Assembly: GCF_014084105.1 (NCBI RefSeq)
Contig: NZ_CP048289.1
Span: forward strand, 6,085,922-6,149,921
Source of the DNA: Streptacidiphilus sp. P02-A3a
GTDB taxonomy: Bacteria > Actinomycetota > Actinomycetes > Streptomycetales > Streptomycetaceae
Length of the DNA stretch: 64,000 nt
Direction: 5' to 3'
Made by a program: the position numbers and the translations under genes. Below, piece after piece: positions 40,642 through 53,451 of the stretch; position 1 is the stretch's first letter; each line of letters opens with the position of its first letter. The notes beneath the pieces are model-generated. The model saw nothing but the letters and a program-made list of their open reading frames with translations, searched no databases and had not been told where the DNA came from.

Positions 40642-41892
40642 GTGACAACAGCCCGCAGCCTGGCGATGACGGGATCGGCCAAACCGACCGATCGCGCGTC
40701 CATCCGCCGTACCAACCTGGGCCTGGTGCTGCGCCTGCTGCGGGACTCCGGCGCGCGCTCGCGGGCCCGCATCGCCACCGACACCGGCCTGCCCAAGGCC
40801 ACCATCTCCAGCCTGATCGGCGAGCTGGTCGAGCACGGCCTGGTCATCGAGGGCGAGTTGGAGCGCGACGGCGCGGTCGGCCGCCCCGGGCACGCGGTCG
40901 AGGTGGACGGCCGGACGGTCTGCGGCCTCGGGCTGGAGGTCAACGTGGACTACCTCAGCGTGATCGCGCTCAACCTGCGCGGCGACCTGGTCGCCGAGGA
41001 CCGGATCGCCGTGGACGTGCGCGAGGCCGGTCCGGAGTCCGTCCTCGACAGCCTCGCCCGGCTCACCCGGGACACCATCGCCGCGCTGCGGGAGCGCGGG
41101 ATCCGCAGCCTGGGGGTGACCATCGCCGCGCCCGGCATGATCGACCTCGACTCCGGCACGGTCAGCTACGCGTCCAACATCGGCTGGCGCGGCGTCGCCG
41201 CCGTGGACGGGCTGCGGCGGCGGCTCGGCCCGGCCGCCCCGCCGATCCACCTGGAGAACGACGCCAAGCTCGGCGCGGTCGCCGAGTACCTGGTCGCCTC
41301 GGCGGCCGGGATCCACGACCTGCTCTACCTGACCGGCGAGACCGGCGTCGGCGCCGGGATCATCGCCGGTGGACGGCTGCTGCGCGGCACCGCCGGATTC
41401 GCCGGCGAGGTCGGCCACCTGCCGCTCGGACTGGACGGCCCCCCGTGCGCCTGCGGGCGGACCGGCTGCTGGGAGACCGCGGTGGGCCTGGCCGCGCTGC
41501 TGCGCTACGCCGCCGACCCGGACGACATGGTCTGCGACCCGTCGGTGGACCTGGTCCAGCGGTTGGCCGAGCTGCGCCGCCGGGCCGACTCCGGCGACCA
41601 GCGCACGCTCACCGCACTGGAGCGGATTGCCGACGGGCTCGGCCCGGGACTGGTGCTGCTGCTGGACGTGCTGAACCCCCGACTCGCGGTGCTCGGCGGC
41701 TACTTCGCCTACTTCGGCGACTACCTGATCGACACCGTGCGGCGCCAGGCCAACACCTCGGTGATGGCGCCGAACGCCGGTGGCTGCGAGATCGGCCTGT
41801 CCACCCTCGGCTTCACCGCCGCCGCCCGGGGCGGGGCCTACCTGGCCCTGGACACCGTGTACGAGGACCCGATCGGCGCCGTGTCACCCTGA
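40642..41892 (+). CDS. ROK-family transcriptional repressor
   Basis: 416 aa from GTG 40642 (AGGAG six bases upstream). N-terminal winged helix-turn-helix (RARIATDTGLPKATISSLIGELVEHGLV), then a ROK sugar-kinase fold with HLENDAKLGAVAEY and the zinc motif CACGRTGCWE. Catalytic features suggest sugar sensing rather than a true kinase. Divergent from the ABC operon; expected to be released from DNA by the imported sugar or a derivative. Confidence 0.92.
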   Translation: MTTARSLAMTGSAKPTDRASIRRTNLGLVLRLLRDSGARSRARIATDTGLPKATISSLIGELVEHGLVIEGELERDGAVGRPGHAVEVDGRTVCGLGLEVNVDYLSVIALNLRGDLVAEDRIAVDVREAGPESVLDSLARLTRDTIAALRERGIRSLGVTIAAPGMIDLDSGTVSYASNIGWRGVAAVDGLRRRLGPAAPPIHLENDAKLGAVAEYLVASAAGIHDLLYLTGETGVGAGIIAGGRLLRGTAGFAGEVGHLPLGLDGPPCACGRTGCWETAVGLAALLRYAADPDDMVCDPSVDLVQRLAELRRRADSGDQRTLTALERIADGLGPGLVLLLDVLNPRLAVLGGYFAYFGDYLIDTVRRQANTSVMAPNAGGCEIGLSTLGFTAAARGGAYLALDTVYEDPIGAVSP

Positions 41893-42275
41893 CCCGGCCC
41901 CCCGGCCGGGAGCGGCCGACGTGTTGGATGTTGTGCCGATCGGTGTCTTGACAGCCGCGGATGTCCAGCCCAAGCTACCCCTGTGTGACTGAAGATGAGC
42001 GAAACAGCGCAGTAGCAATCAAATCCGATCACGATGCCTGCCGTTGACTGAGCTGTCCCCCGGACAGCCCGGCCGCCTCCGCCGCGCCCGCGTACCCGAC
42101 CCCTCCTCCACGGGCCCGGCGGACGCCCCGGCACGCCGGGCGCCGCGCCCCGGTGATCACCGCCGTCCCGGCAACCGCCGACAGTCACCGCTCCCGCGCC
42201 CACCGGCCCCGGGCCGGTTCGGCGCACCTCCAACACCCGCACTCCCCCTGACAGTTCGACCGAAGGGACCCCTCA
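41893..42275. promoter_or_regulatory. 383-bp gene-free region with weak promoter
   Basis: A TTGACA hexamer at 41948-41953 is followed 18 bases later by AAGCTA, a passable -35/-10 pair that could serve the downstream secreted protein, with a long leader (about 290 nt). I see no ORF with codon bias and no clear riboswitch in the leader. Confidence 0.35.
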
Positions 42276-44771
42276 GTGCCACACCTTCGAAGGGCGCTAG
42301 CAGCCGCAGCGACCACCCTCGCCCTGCTCACCGGCGGCGCGTTGACCCCGGCCGTCGCCTCGGCGGCCACCCCCAGCGCCGGCTACACCGTCTCCATCGG
42401 CTCGACCGGCAGCTTCAACTACGCGGACGACACCCCGGCCAGCGGCTACATCGACAAGGACGGCACCTTCTACTTCCAGTCCTCGCACTCGCTGTACGGC
42501 GCCACCGACCCCCGCTCCTGGGACTTCTACACCGGGACGAACTTCGACACCGCCAGTGACGACACCGCGATCGACAACGCGGTGAACCCGGCCAACGCCA
42601 AGGACTCCAACGCCGACACCACCTGGCGCTGCGACAACAGCCCCACCGGCCTGGAGGCCACCACCGCGGGCTCGGGCTCCGGCTACGCCGAGGCCAACTA
42701 CTGCGACCTGGTGGGGGTCTGGGTCGATCCGGACACCGGGAACTGGTACGGCCTGGTGCACGACGAGTTCACCCCGCAGCCCTTCGGCGACGGGCTGCAC
42801 TACGACTCCATCGACTACGCCGTCTCCACCGACCAGGGGAAGGTGTGGAGCATCAAGGGCCACGTGATCACCTCCCCCTACAGCACCGCCCGCGACGACA
42901 CCGCCGCCTTCCCGAACCAGACCTACGACTACGGTGACGGCGACCCGAGGCTCTACGTGGACACCGCCTCCGGGTACTTCTACGTCTACTACGGCTCCCG
43001 GATCGTGCCCAAGGGCGGGGTCGGCGGCAGCACCGGCGGCCTGGCGCACGTCGCCCGCGCGCCGATCTCCGGCAAGATGGCGACCGGCACCTGGCAGAAG
43101 TGGTACGACGGCGCCTGGTCGCAGCCCGGCGTGGGCGGCCAGGAGAGCAACATGGAGCCGGTGACCGCCGCCGATCCGAACGGCTACACCCCGGTCGCCG
43201 GGGACTACAGCCCGAAGACCACGGGCAATGTCGACCAGCAGGTCGCGGCCGGTGAACTGCCGTCCAAGTCACCGCTGTTCATCATGAACATCACCTACGA
43301 CGCCTACCTCGGCCTGTACCTCGGCGAACCCGAGGTGGTCTCCGGCGTCCAGCCGCAGCAGTTCTACGCCACCTCGAACCTGGCCACCCAGAAGTGGTCC
43401 CTGATCGGCACCTCGGGCAGCGACTACACCTCCGACTCCTGGTACCGCTGGTTCGTCGACAGCGCCAACCGGACCAGTTCCACCATCGTCGGCAAGAGCT
43501 TCCGCTCGTACTGCGCCATCGCCTGCGCCCACTCCGACGGCGAGTACGCCAACGTCACCGTCGGCTCCAGCGCGCCGGTGGCCGCGCCGGTCGACCCGAC
43601 CGAGGCGTACCGGATCAGCAGCGGCACCGGCCGGGTGCTGGCCCAGGTGGCCGGGAGCCCGGCGACCACCTCGCAGAGCGACGCGGGCCGGTCGAAGCAG
43701 GCCGAGTGGTCCTTCGTCAGCGACGGCGACGGCTCGTACCAGATCGTCAACATCGGCAGCGGCCGGGCGCTCGGCGTCGACTCCGGCACCACCGCGTCCC
43801 GGGCCTGGGGCACCGAGCCCACGGTCACCCCGGTCGGCGCCGCCGGTCCCACCGTCGGGCAGCAGTGGTTCGTCATCGCCGACACCAACCCCCGTACCGG
43901 CGCCAGGACCGGGAGCTACCGGCTGGTCAACCGCTACAGCCAGCTGGTGCTGGACCTGACCGGGCACGCCGGTCAGCTCACCGGGACCACGCCGACCCGC
44001 AGCTGGACCAACACCACCGGCAACGCGGTCGGCGGCCGCGGCTCCGCCGCCGAGCAGACCCTGCGGCTCACCCCCGCCGGTCGGATCCCGGGACCGGACC
44101 GGGTCAGCGTCTACACCCCGGGCGCGCAGACCGGCACCGTCGGCACCGCCGTCTCGGTCCAGGTCAACGCCGCCGACTCGACGGGCCGCACGCTCGGATT
44201 CACCGCGTCCGGGCTCCCGGCCGGGCTGTCGATCAGCTCCACCGGGCTGATCACCGGCACCCCGACCGCCTCCGGCACCGCCACCGTCAAGGTCACCGCC
44301 TCCTCCGGCCGGGCCCACGGCTCGACCGGCTTCGGCTGGACCGTCATGCCGCTCGCCCCGGACCTGACCGGCACGCACACCGTCTCACTGTCCGGTCAAG
44401 CCCTGGAGGACCCCGCCGCCTCGCAGTCGGACGGCCAGCAGCTGGACACCTCGGCGCTGACCGGCGCCCAGGACCAGAGCTGGACCTTCACCCGGCAGAC
44501 CGACGGCTCGTACACGCTCACCAACGGTGCCTCGGGCCAGTGCGCCAACGACAACGGGGGGTTCACCACCCCGGGCGACTCGGTGATCCAGTGGCCCTGC
44601 GGCAGCGGCGACAACCAGGACTGGACGGTGACCGAACTGCTCTCCGGCGGCTACACGCTGACCAACGTCAACAGCCGACTGCTGCTGACCACCGCCTCGA
44701 CCGCGAACGGCGCGCTGGTCACCCAGCAGCCCGACACCGGCTCCGCGCTCCAGCAGTGGACCATCCACTGA
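42276..44771 (+). CDS. Secreted beta-propeller-like protein with ricin-type lectin and Ig-like domains
   Basis: 831 aa, GTG start with GAAGGGA upstream. Signal peptide to about residue 31 (AVASA). Residues ~35-430 look like a five-blade glycosidase-type propeller (repeated DPDTGNWYGLVHDEF, YDYGDGDPRLYVD, TYDAYLGLYLG). Residues ~435-595 are a ricin-B-like domain (YRISSGTGRVLAQ, YQIVNIGSGRALGVD), ~605-685 a putative Ig domain (LGFTASGLPAGLSISSTGLITG), and ~695-831 a second ricin-like domain with QxW motifs. An extracellular carbohydrate-active role is likely; the catalytic family is not recognised. Confidence 0.78.
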   Translation: MPHLRRALAAAATTLALLTGGALTPAVASAATPSAGYTVSIGSTGSFNYADDTPASGYIDKDGTFYFQSSHSLYGATDPRSWDFYTGTNFDTASDDTAIDNAVNPANAKDSNADTTWRCDNSPTGLEATTAGSGSGYAEANYCDLVGVWVDPDTGNWYGLVHDEFTPQPFGDGLHYDSIDYAVSTDQGKVWSIKGHVITSPYSTARDDTAAFPNQTYDYGDGDPRLYVDTASGYFYVYYGSRIVPKGGVGGSTGGLAHVARAPISGKMATGTWQKWYDGAWSQPGVGGQESNMEPVTAADPNGYTPVAGDYSPKTTGNVDQQVAAGELPSKSPLFIMNITYDAYLGLYLGEPEVVSGVQPQQFYATSNLATQKWSLIGTSGSDYTSDSWYRWFVDSANRTSSTIVGKSFRSYCAIACAHSDGEYANVTVGSSAPVAAPVDPTEAYRISSGTGRVLAQVAGSPATTSQSDAGRSKQAEWSFVSDGDGSYQIVNIGSGRALGVDSGTTASRAWGTEPTVTPVGAAGPTVGQQWFVIADTNPRTGARTGSYRLVNRYSQLVLDLTGHAGQLTGTTPTRSWTNTTGNAVGGRGSAAEQTLRLTPAGRIPGPDRVSVYTPGAQTGTVGTAVSVQVNAADSTGRTLGFTASGLPAGLSISSTGLITGTPTASGTATVKVTASSGRAHGSTGFGWTVMPLAPDLTGTHTVSLSGQALEDPAASQSDGQQLDTSALTGAQDQSWTFTRQTDGSYTLTNGASGQCANDNGGFTTPGDSVIQWPCGSGDNQDWTVTELLSGGYTLTNVNSRLLLTTASTANGALVTQQPDTGSALQQWTIH

Positions 44772-44795
44772 CCGGTCGGCCCGCATAGCCGAACC

Positions 44796-44829
44796 GACCC
44801 GTGGTGGCGCGCCGGCGCCACCACGGGTC
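44796..44829 (+). terminator. Stem-loop terminator
   Basis: Perfect 15-bp arms (GACCCGTGGTGGCGC) around GCCG, 24 bp after the lectin-domain protein gene. Confidence 0.85.
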
Positions 44830-44985
44830 ACCGCGTCGGCCCCTCCCCGGCGGGCGAGGCCGGTGCTGAGGCCGGTGCTCAAGGACACCGTGCCAGGGAT
44901 TCGGTGGGGCTCACGGCGCTTGAGCGGCGGATGGTCGGGGAAGTGCGACAGGGACATGACAATAACGTCCAGCTCGGAGGTCCCG

Positions 44986-45681
44986 ATGGCGCGCAGAAGA
45001 TGGCTTCCCCTGGCGGCGGCGGTGTCGCTGGTGCTCGGCCTGGCCGGAGCCGCGCAGGCCAGCAACGTGGGCCCGGACAGCGGCGCGGCGCCGCGCGCGG
45101 TCACGGCGGTGGCCACGGCCCCCGGCTGCGGCTTCACAGCGGCGGTCCCGGCTGACCGCTTCAAGGGCATCCCGGCCTTCGACCAGGCCGAGGCGGCCCG
45201 CCCCTACACCGCGAAGCTCTACACCGACCAGGGCCTGATCGCCTTCCAGGCGCTGACCGCCCAGGCCCCGTGCACCACCTTCTCCTTCCGGTTCCTGGCC
45301 GACCACCAGTACTTCAACCGGACCCACTGCCACCGGCTCACCACCAAGGGCATCTACGTGCTCCAGTGCGGCGACCCGACCGGTACCGGCAGCGGCGGCC
45401 CCGGCTACTCCTTCAACGACGAGAACCTGGCCGGCGCCACCTACCCGGCCGGTACCGTGGCGATGGCCAACGCCGGGCCGAACACCAACGGCAGCCAGTT
45501 CTTCTTCGTCTGGAAGGACACCACCCTGCCGCCCGACTACACCCCCTTCGGCCGGGTGACCAGCGGCCTGGCGGTGCTGCGGAAGATCGCCGCCGCCGGT
45601 GAGGACGACCAGAACGGCCCCGGCGACGGCTTCCCCACCCTCCCGGTCGACATCGACCGGGTCGCGATCAGCCCCCGCTGA
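44986..45681 (+). CDS. Secreted cyclophilin-type peptidyl-prolyl isomerase
   Basis: 231 aa from ATG 44986, with GGAGG upstream; ATG 44956 would lengthen the N-terminus without a ribosome binding site. Signal peptide ending near AAQASN, then a cyclophilin domain with YFNRTHCHRLT (catalytic Arg) and NTNGSQFFF. It speeds proline isomerisation during folding of exported proteins. Confidence 0.92.
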   Translation: MARRRWLPLAAAVSLVLGLAGAAQASNVGPDSGAAPRAVTAVATAPGCGFTAAVPADRFKGIPAFDQAEAARPYTAKLYTDQGLIAFQALTAQAPCTTFSFRFLADHQYFNRTHCHRLTTKGIYVLQCGDPTGTGSGGPGYSFNDENLAGATYPAGTVAMANAGPNTNGSQFFFVWKDTTLPPDYTPFGRVTSGLAVLRKIAAAGEDDQNGPGDGFPTLPVDIDRVAISPR

Positions 45682-45684
45682 ACC

Positions 45685-45724
45685 CCCGTCGGCCCCGCCG
45701 GAGCACTCCGGCGGGGCCGACGGG
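45685..45724. terminator. Bidirectional stem-loop terminator
   Basis: 18-bp perfect arms (CCCGTCGGCCCCGCCGGA) around GCAC, between the convergent cyclophilin and DJ-1-like genes. Confidence 0.9.
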
Positions 45725-45756
45725 CAGCGGGGCGCGGGTGCTCGTCGTTCGCGGGG

Positions 45757-46452
45757 TCAGGACAGGTGCTTCAGCAGTTCGGTGGCCAGCGGGGCGGCGG
45801 AGGCGGGGTTCTGGCCGGTGATCAGGTTGCGGTCGACGACCACCTTCGGGGCCCAGGGCTCGCCCTCCTGGTAGTCGGTGCCGAGGGCCACCAGGCGGTC
45901 CTGGAGCAGCCACTTCGCCTTGTCGGCGAAACCGGCCTGGGCCTCCTCGGCGTTGCTGAAGCCGGTCAGCCGGTACCCGGCGAAGGGCGAGGAGCCGTCC
46001 TCGTTCCTGGCGGCCAGCAGCGCGGCCGGGGCGTGGCAGACCACGCCCAGCGGCTTGCCGGACTCCAGCGCCAGGGTGAGCAGCCGACCGGAGTCGGCGT
46101 TGACCGCCAGGTCCTCCATCGGGCCGTGGCCACCGGGGTAGAAGACCGCGTCGTAGTCGGCCAGGTCGACGTCCTCCAGCTTCAGCGGCCGCCGCAGCTC
46201 GGAGAATCCGGCGAGGGTGGCCGCGACCTGGTCGGCGCCCTCCTGGCCGCCGTTGAACGACGGGTCCAGGCTGCCCCGGTCCAGCGGCGGCTCGACGCCG
46301 CCCGGGGTGGCCACCGTGATCTCGTGTCCGGCCTGCTTGAACACCTGGTACGGGGCCGCCGCCTCCTCGGCCCAGAAGCCGGTGGGGTGCTTGCTGCCGT
46401 CCGCCAGCGTCCAGTGGTCGGCGCCGGTCAGCACGAAAAGGATCTTTGCCAT
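45757..46452 (-). CDS. DJ-1/PfpI-family protein (Hsp31/glyoxalase III-like)
   Basis: 231 aa. The nucleophile elbow VVCHAPAALLA gives the catalytic Cys-His; TGFWAEEAAAPYQVF holds the conserved Glu that activates it. YDAVFYPGGHGPMEDL is the family GGHG signature. Members detoxify methylglyoxal without cofactor or act as chaperones. Divergent from a LysR gene with a 93-bp intergenic region, so LysR control in response to electrophile stress is plausible. Confidence 0.88.
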   Translation of the reverse strand: MAKILFVLTGADHWTLADGSKHPTGFWAEEAAAPYQVFKQAGHEITVATPGGVEPPLDRGSLDPSFNGGQEGADQVAATLAGFSELRRPLKLEDVDLADYDAVFYPGGHGPMEDLAVNADSGRLLTLALESGKPLGVVCHAPAALLAARNEDGSSPFAGYRLTGFSNAEEAQAGFADKAKWLLQDRLVALGTDYQEGEPWAPKVVVDRNLITGQNPASAAPLATELLKHLS

Positions 46453-46545
46453 CTCACAACTCTCCGGGATTCGGATGCGGCGTCGCGCCGCCTGCCCTCG
46501 AAAGATAGGCCGCCCCCGGCATCGGCACCCAATAGAATCGCCACT

Positions 46546-47481
46546 ATGAGTGATAGGGAATCCCATGGCTCAGCGGGAATACCGCCGACGGCCGTCCCCG
46601 GGCCGGTGGACCTCAATCTGCTCCGCACCTTCCTGGCCGTGCACCGCACCAGTTCCTTCACCGCCGCCGCGCACCTGCTCGGGCTGTCGCAGCCGACGGT
46701 GACCACTCAGATCCGGGCCCTGGAGCGGCGGCTCGGCCGCGAGCTGTTCGAGCGCGGAGCACGCGGGGTGATGCCGGTACCGTTCGCGGACGAGCTGGCG
46801 GTGCGGGTGGTCGAGCCGCTGGACGCGCTTTCGGCCGTCACCGGCGGCCCGAACACCGAGGGCCTGACCGAGCCCGTCCACCTGGCCGGACCGGCGGAGC
46901 TGCTCTGCGCCCGGGTGCTGCCCGCGCTGGCCCCGCTGGTCGCGCGGGGGGTACGGCTGCGGGTGACCACCGGCCTGACCGATCCGCTGCTGGCCGCGCT
47001 CGTCGCGGGCCGCCACGACCTGGTCATCGCCACCAGCCGCCCGACCGGCCGGACGCTGCGGGCGCAGCCGCTGATGGACGAGGAGTTCGTGCTGGTGGCG
47101 GCGCCCGCCTGGGCCGAGCGGATCACCGGTGACCTGCCCGAGGCACTGGACCCGCTGCCGCTGCTCTCCTACGCCGAGGACCTGCCGATCGCCCGGCGCT
47201 ACTGGCGGCACGTCTTCGGCCGTCGGCTGAACAGCCGGGCCGCGGTCACCGTCGCCGACCTGCGCGGCGTCCTGGCCGCGGTCACCGCGGGCGCCGGTTT
47301 CAGCGTGCTCCCCCGCTACCTGTGCCAGGACGAGCTGGCCTCCGGCGCGCTGGTGCTGCTGCACCGGCCCGAGGACCCGCCGATCAACACCGGCTACCTG
47401 GTGCAGCGCCCCGGCCCCAGCCCCAACCCGCACCACGTGCTGGTCCACGACGAACTGCTCCGGGCCGCCCGGGACTGGTGA
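46546..47481 (+). CDS. LysR-family transcriptional regulator
   Basis: 311 aa. The winged helix-turn-helix LLRTFLAVHRTSSFTAAAHLLGLSQPTVTTQIRALERRLGRELF is intact (shown here only to define positions ~25-68), with a standard effector domain after it. Divergent from the DJ-1-like gene, its likely target. The start ATG 46546 lies within a small ATAG-N8-CTAT dyad that could be its binding site. Confidence 0.9.
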   Translation: MSDRESHGSAGIPPTAVPGPVDLNLLRTFLAVHRTSSFTAAAHLLGLSQPTVTTQIRALERRLGRELFERGARGVMPVPFADELAVRVVEPLDALSAVTGGPNTEGLTEPVHLAGPAELLCARVLPALAPLVARGVRLRVTTGLTDPLLAALVAGRHDLVIATSRPTGRTLRAQPLMDEEFVLVAAPAWAERITGDLPEALDPLPLLSYAEDLPIARRYWRHVFGRRLNSRAAVTVADLRGVLAAVTAGAGFSVLPRYLCQDELASGALVLLHRPEDPPINTGYLVQRPGPSPNPHHVLVHDELLRAARDW

Positions 47482-47507
47482 CCCAGGCCGCGGACACCGG
47501 CACGCGG

Positions 47508-47551
47508 AAGGGGCCGACCCGCGCAGGTGGCGCCTGCGGGGTCGGCCCCTT
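47508..47551. terminator. Bidirectional stem-loop terminator
   Basis: AAGGGGCCGACCC and its complement, extended inwards by GCGCAGG/CCTGCG with mismatch, between the convergent LysR and phosphoesterase genes. Confidence 0.85.
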
Positions 47552-47566
47552 CGGGGTGACGGTGGA

Positions 47567-49414
47567 TCAGGAGGCGTTGCCGCGGCGGCGGTTGCGGCGC
47601 GCGATGGTGTACGCGGTGCCCAGGCCGGCCAGCGCGGCGGCGCCGAGCAGGGCCGAGTCGGTCGCCGAGCCGGAGGTGCTGCTGGTGGCGGCGGTCTCGG
47701 TCAGCGGCAGGCTCTGCGGGGTGTCCTGGTTGTCCCAGTGGTGGATCCTGGTGACCGAGGCGACGCTGCCGTCGGTGTTCAGCAGCACCTGCTTGTTGTT
47801 CGGGTCACGGAAGTCGAACGCGCTCTCCAGGTTGCCGGCGGTGGCGTCGAAGGAGCCGCCGCCGACCCGGCCGGTGCGCCAGTTGTTCTCGATGAACGAC
47901 AGGACCGAGGGCTGGGTCAGGAAGGTGTGGTCCACGGTGTTGGTCTTCGCGTAGGGCGAGATGACCAGCAGCGGCTCACGCACGCCGGGGCCGCAGCGGT
48001 CCAGGTAGCCGTCGGTCGGGGCCTTGGCGCTGGCGGCGGCGACGCAGGCGGCGGCGTCCTGGGTCGAGTCCGAGGAGCCGTTGGTGGGCGCGTGGTAGAC
48101 GTGGTCGTACCAGCCGTCCGAGTCGTCGTAGGCGATCACGACGGCGGTCGAGGACCACTCCGGCGACTTCTGCAGCTCGTTGATCTCCTTGATCAGGAAG
48201 TCCTGCTCGTCCTTCGGGTCGGAGTAGCCCGCGTGGCCGTCCTGGTACTCGGCGGCCTTGAGGAAGCTCACCGCGGGCAGGTCGTCGGCGGCGACCGCCT
48301 GGTCGAAGTAGCTGAGGTCGTACTGGTGGTTCGCCTGGCCGTTGTGGCCGACCTCGGCGAGGTTCTTCGGCGCGGTGTGGTGCGGGTTGGACGTGGACTT
48401 GTAGTACTGGAACGGGTCGTGGTGCGGGCTGTAGTCCTCGGCCTGGGCGCCGCCGACGTTGGCGTGGGTGGTGCCGCCGCACTTGGCGTAGGTCCCGGCG
48501 ACCCCGGTGTAGGGGGTGCTGGGGGTGAAGCCGCCCTGGAACCAGCCCCAGGTGACGTCCTTCTTGTTGAGCAGGTCGCCGATGTTCTGGCCGGTCATCT
48601 CACCCAGCGCGGAGCCGCTGGTGTGGTCGTTGTCGGCGCAGTCGTCGTAGGCCGGGTCCGGGTCGGCGTTGACGGTGCCGACGCCCTGGGCGTTCGGCGA
48701 GTGGACCGTGTACGGGTCCGGCGTGGTGGTCAGGGTCGGGTTGGTGGTGCTGCCGGTGCCGGTCACCGAGACCACGCCGTGGGTCTGGCCCGAGATCAGG
48801 TTCAGCGCACCCGGGGTGGACGGCCCGTAGGTGGCGTCGAAGGCGTTGTCGGCCAGCGTGTACTGCTGGGCGTAGTTCCACAGGCCGGTGACGGTGTTGC
48901 CGTCGTAGTAGTCCATGGCCAGGCCCGGCGCCCCGTACAGGCCGCCCGAGCAGGTGTCCTTGGAGGTGTTCTGGACGAACAGGTCGTTCTTGCCGCCGTC
49001 GAACGCCAGCTGCTCCGGCGTGTAGCTGTGGTTCTGGTCGCAGGTCAGCACCTCGGAGGAGGTGAGCCGGGCCGGCGCGTAGAGGTTCGGGTTCTTGGTC
49101 AGCAGACCGGCCGCGGCCTCAGTGTTGATCTTCTTCGGGGTGTTCTTCGCGGCCGTGAACTTCGTGCCGTCGGTGTTCGCCGCCTTCGGGTAGGTGCCGA
49201 AGTAGTGGTCGAAGGACACGTTCTCGTCGTAGATGACCACCAGATGCTTGATCGGGGTCGTGGTGGTGGTGTGCCCGGGGGGCTTGGGGCGGTGGTGGTC
49301 GCCGCCGTTCCCCGCCCACGCGGTGGACGTCCCCGCCGCAGCGACCAGCGCCGCCGCACCCAGCAGCGCGGCCGCGCGCTGTCCGTGCCGCGCCCTACCC
49401 GTTGAAATCGCCAT
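47567..49414 (-). CDS. Secreted phosphoesterase (phospholipase C / acid phosphatase family) with C-terminal anchor
   Basis: 615 aa from ATG 49414 (GGAGGG upstream). Signal peptide ending near STAWAG. KHLVVIYDENVSFDHYFGTYP and AYDDSDGWYDH are the metal-binding blocks of the PF04185 phosphoesterase family; YGPSTPGALNLISGQTHG is also typical. The C-terminus has LPLTE, a hydrophobic segment (LLGAAALAGLGTAYTI) and an Arg cluster, the layout of a sortase signal, though the final Gly of LPxTG is Glu. It probably hydrolyses phospholipids or organophosphates outside the cell. Confidence 0.87.
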   Translation of the reverse strand: MAISTGRARHGQRAAALLGAAALVAAAGTSTAWAGNGGDHHRPKPPGHTTTTTPIKHLVVIYDENVSFDHYFGTYPKAANTDGTKFTAAKNTPKKINTEAAAGLLTKNPNLYAPARLTSSEVLTCDQNHSYTPEQLAFDGGKNDLFVQNTSKDTCSGGLYGAPGLAMDYYDGNTVTGLWNYAQQYTLADNAFDATYGPSTPGALNLISGQTHGVVSVTGTGSTTNPTLTTTPDPYTVHSPNAQGVGTVNADPDPAYDDCADNDHTSGSALGEMTGQNIGDLLNKKDVTWGWFQGGFTPSTPYTGVAGTYAKCGGTTHANVGGAQAEDYSPHHDPFQYYKSTSNPHHTAPKNLAEVGHNGQANHQYDLSYFDQAVAADDLPAVSFLKAAEYQDGHAGYSDPKDEQDFLIKEINELQKSPEWSSTAVVIAYDDSDGWYDHVYHAPTNGSSDSTQDAAACVAAASAKAPTDGYLDRCGPGVREPLLVISPYAKTNTVDHTFLTQPSVLSFIENNWRTGRVGGGSFDATAGNLESAFDFRDPNNKQVLLNTDGSVASVTRIHHWDNQDTPQSLPLTETAATSSTSGSATDSALLGAAALAGLGTAYTIARRNRRRGNAS

Positions 49415-49588
49415 GCCGACCCTCCGCGAACTCATCTTTACGCACAGTCCCACGGGTCACCTGACCCGCATCTCAGCGGGAATCCTGCCGGGCCGCAGCC
49501 ACGGGCCAAGGTGCCGACGATGAAGCGGACATGAACAGAACGTGAGAAGAATGAGAGAACTCCTGACCCGCCCTGATCCGGCCGCCGG

Positions 49589-53197
<3,609 letters not shown>

Positions 53198-53217
53198 CAG
53201 CCACCTCCCACGTATCC

Positions 53218-53292
53218 GGGGAGGCGCCCTTGAGTCGTCGGGAGAGCCGAGCGTGGCGGGCAGCAGCCCGTCGCAGCGCCTCTCGACTCCTG
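53218..53292 (-). promoter_or_regulatory. S-adenosylhomocysteine (SAH) riboswitch in the metH leader
   Basis: On the leftward strand the leader contains GAGGCGCTGCGAC, then a GGGC-TGCT-GCCC hairpin, then GCCACGCTCGGC, and finally AAGGGCGCCTC. The first GAGGCGC pairs perfectly with the last GCGCCTC, forming the SAH-riboswitch pseudoknot, and CGAG/CTCG gives P1. The order and wording match the published SAH consensus (GCGCUGCGAC ... CCAGGCUCG ... CGGCGCUC). These elements activate SAH-recycling genes when SAH is high. The ribosome binding site lies just downstream of the pseudoknot strand. Confidence 0.82.
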
Positions 53293-53353
53293 GCAGCAGC
53301 CTAGCGGAACCCGGCCCGGCCGCGCCGGAGAACACGCGCCGCGCCACGGCCGT

Positions 53354-53398
53354 CCGCACCGCCGACGGGTCGCCGGGCCGACCGTGGTGGCGGTGCGG
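53354..53398. terminator. Stem-loop between DUF5997 gene and metH leader
   Basis: CCGCACCGCC/GGCGGTGCGG arms enclosing a second GGTCG/CGACC hairpin, 54 bp beyond the DUF5997 stop on the leftward strand. Probably separates that transcript from metH. Confidence 0.6.
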
Positions 53399-53451
53399 CG
53401 CGGCCGACCCGTACCGCGCTTCCGCGGGGCCCGGTGACCGCCGGGACCGGC

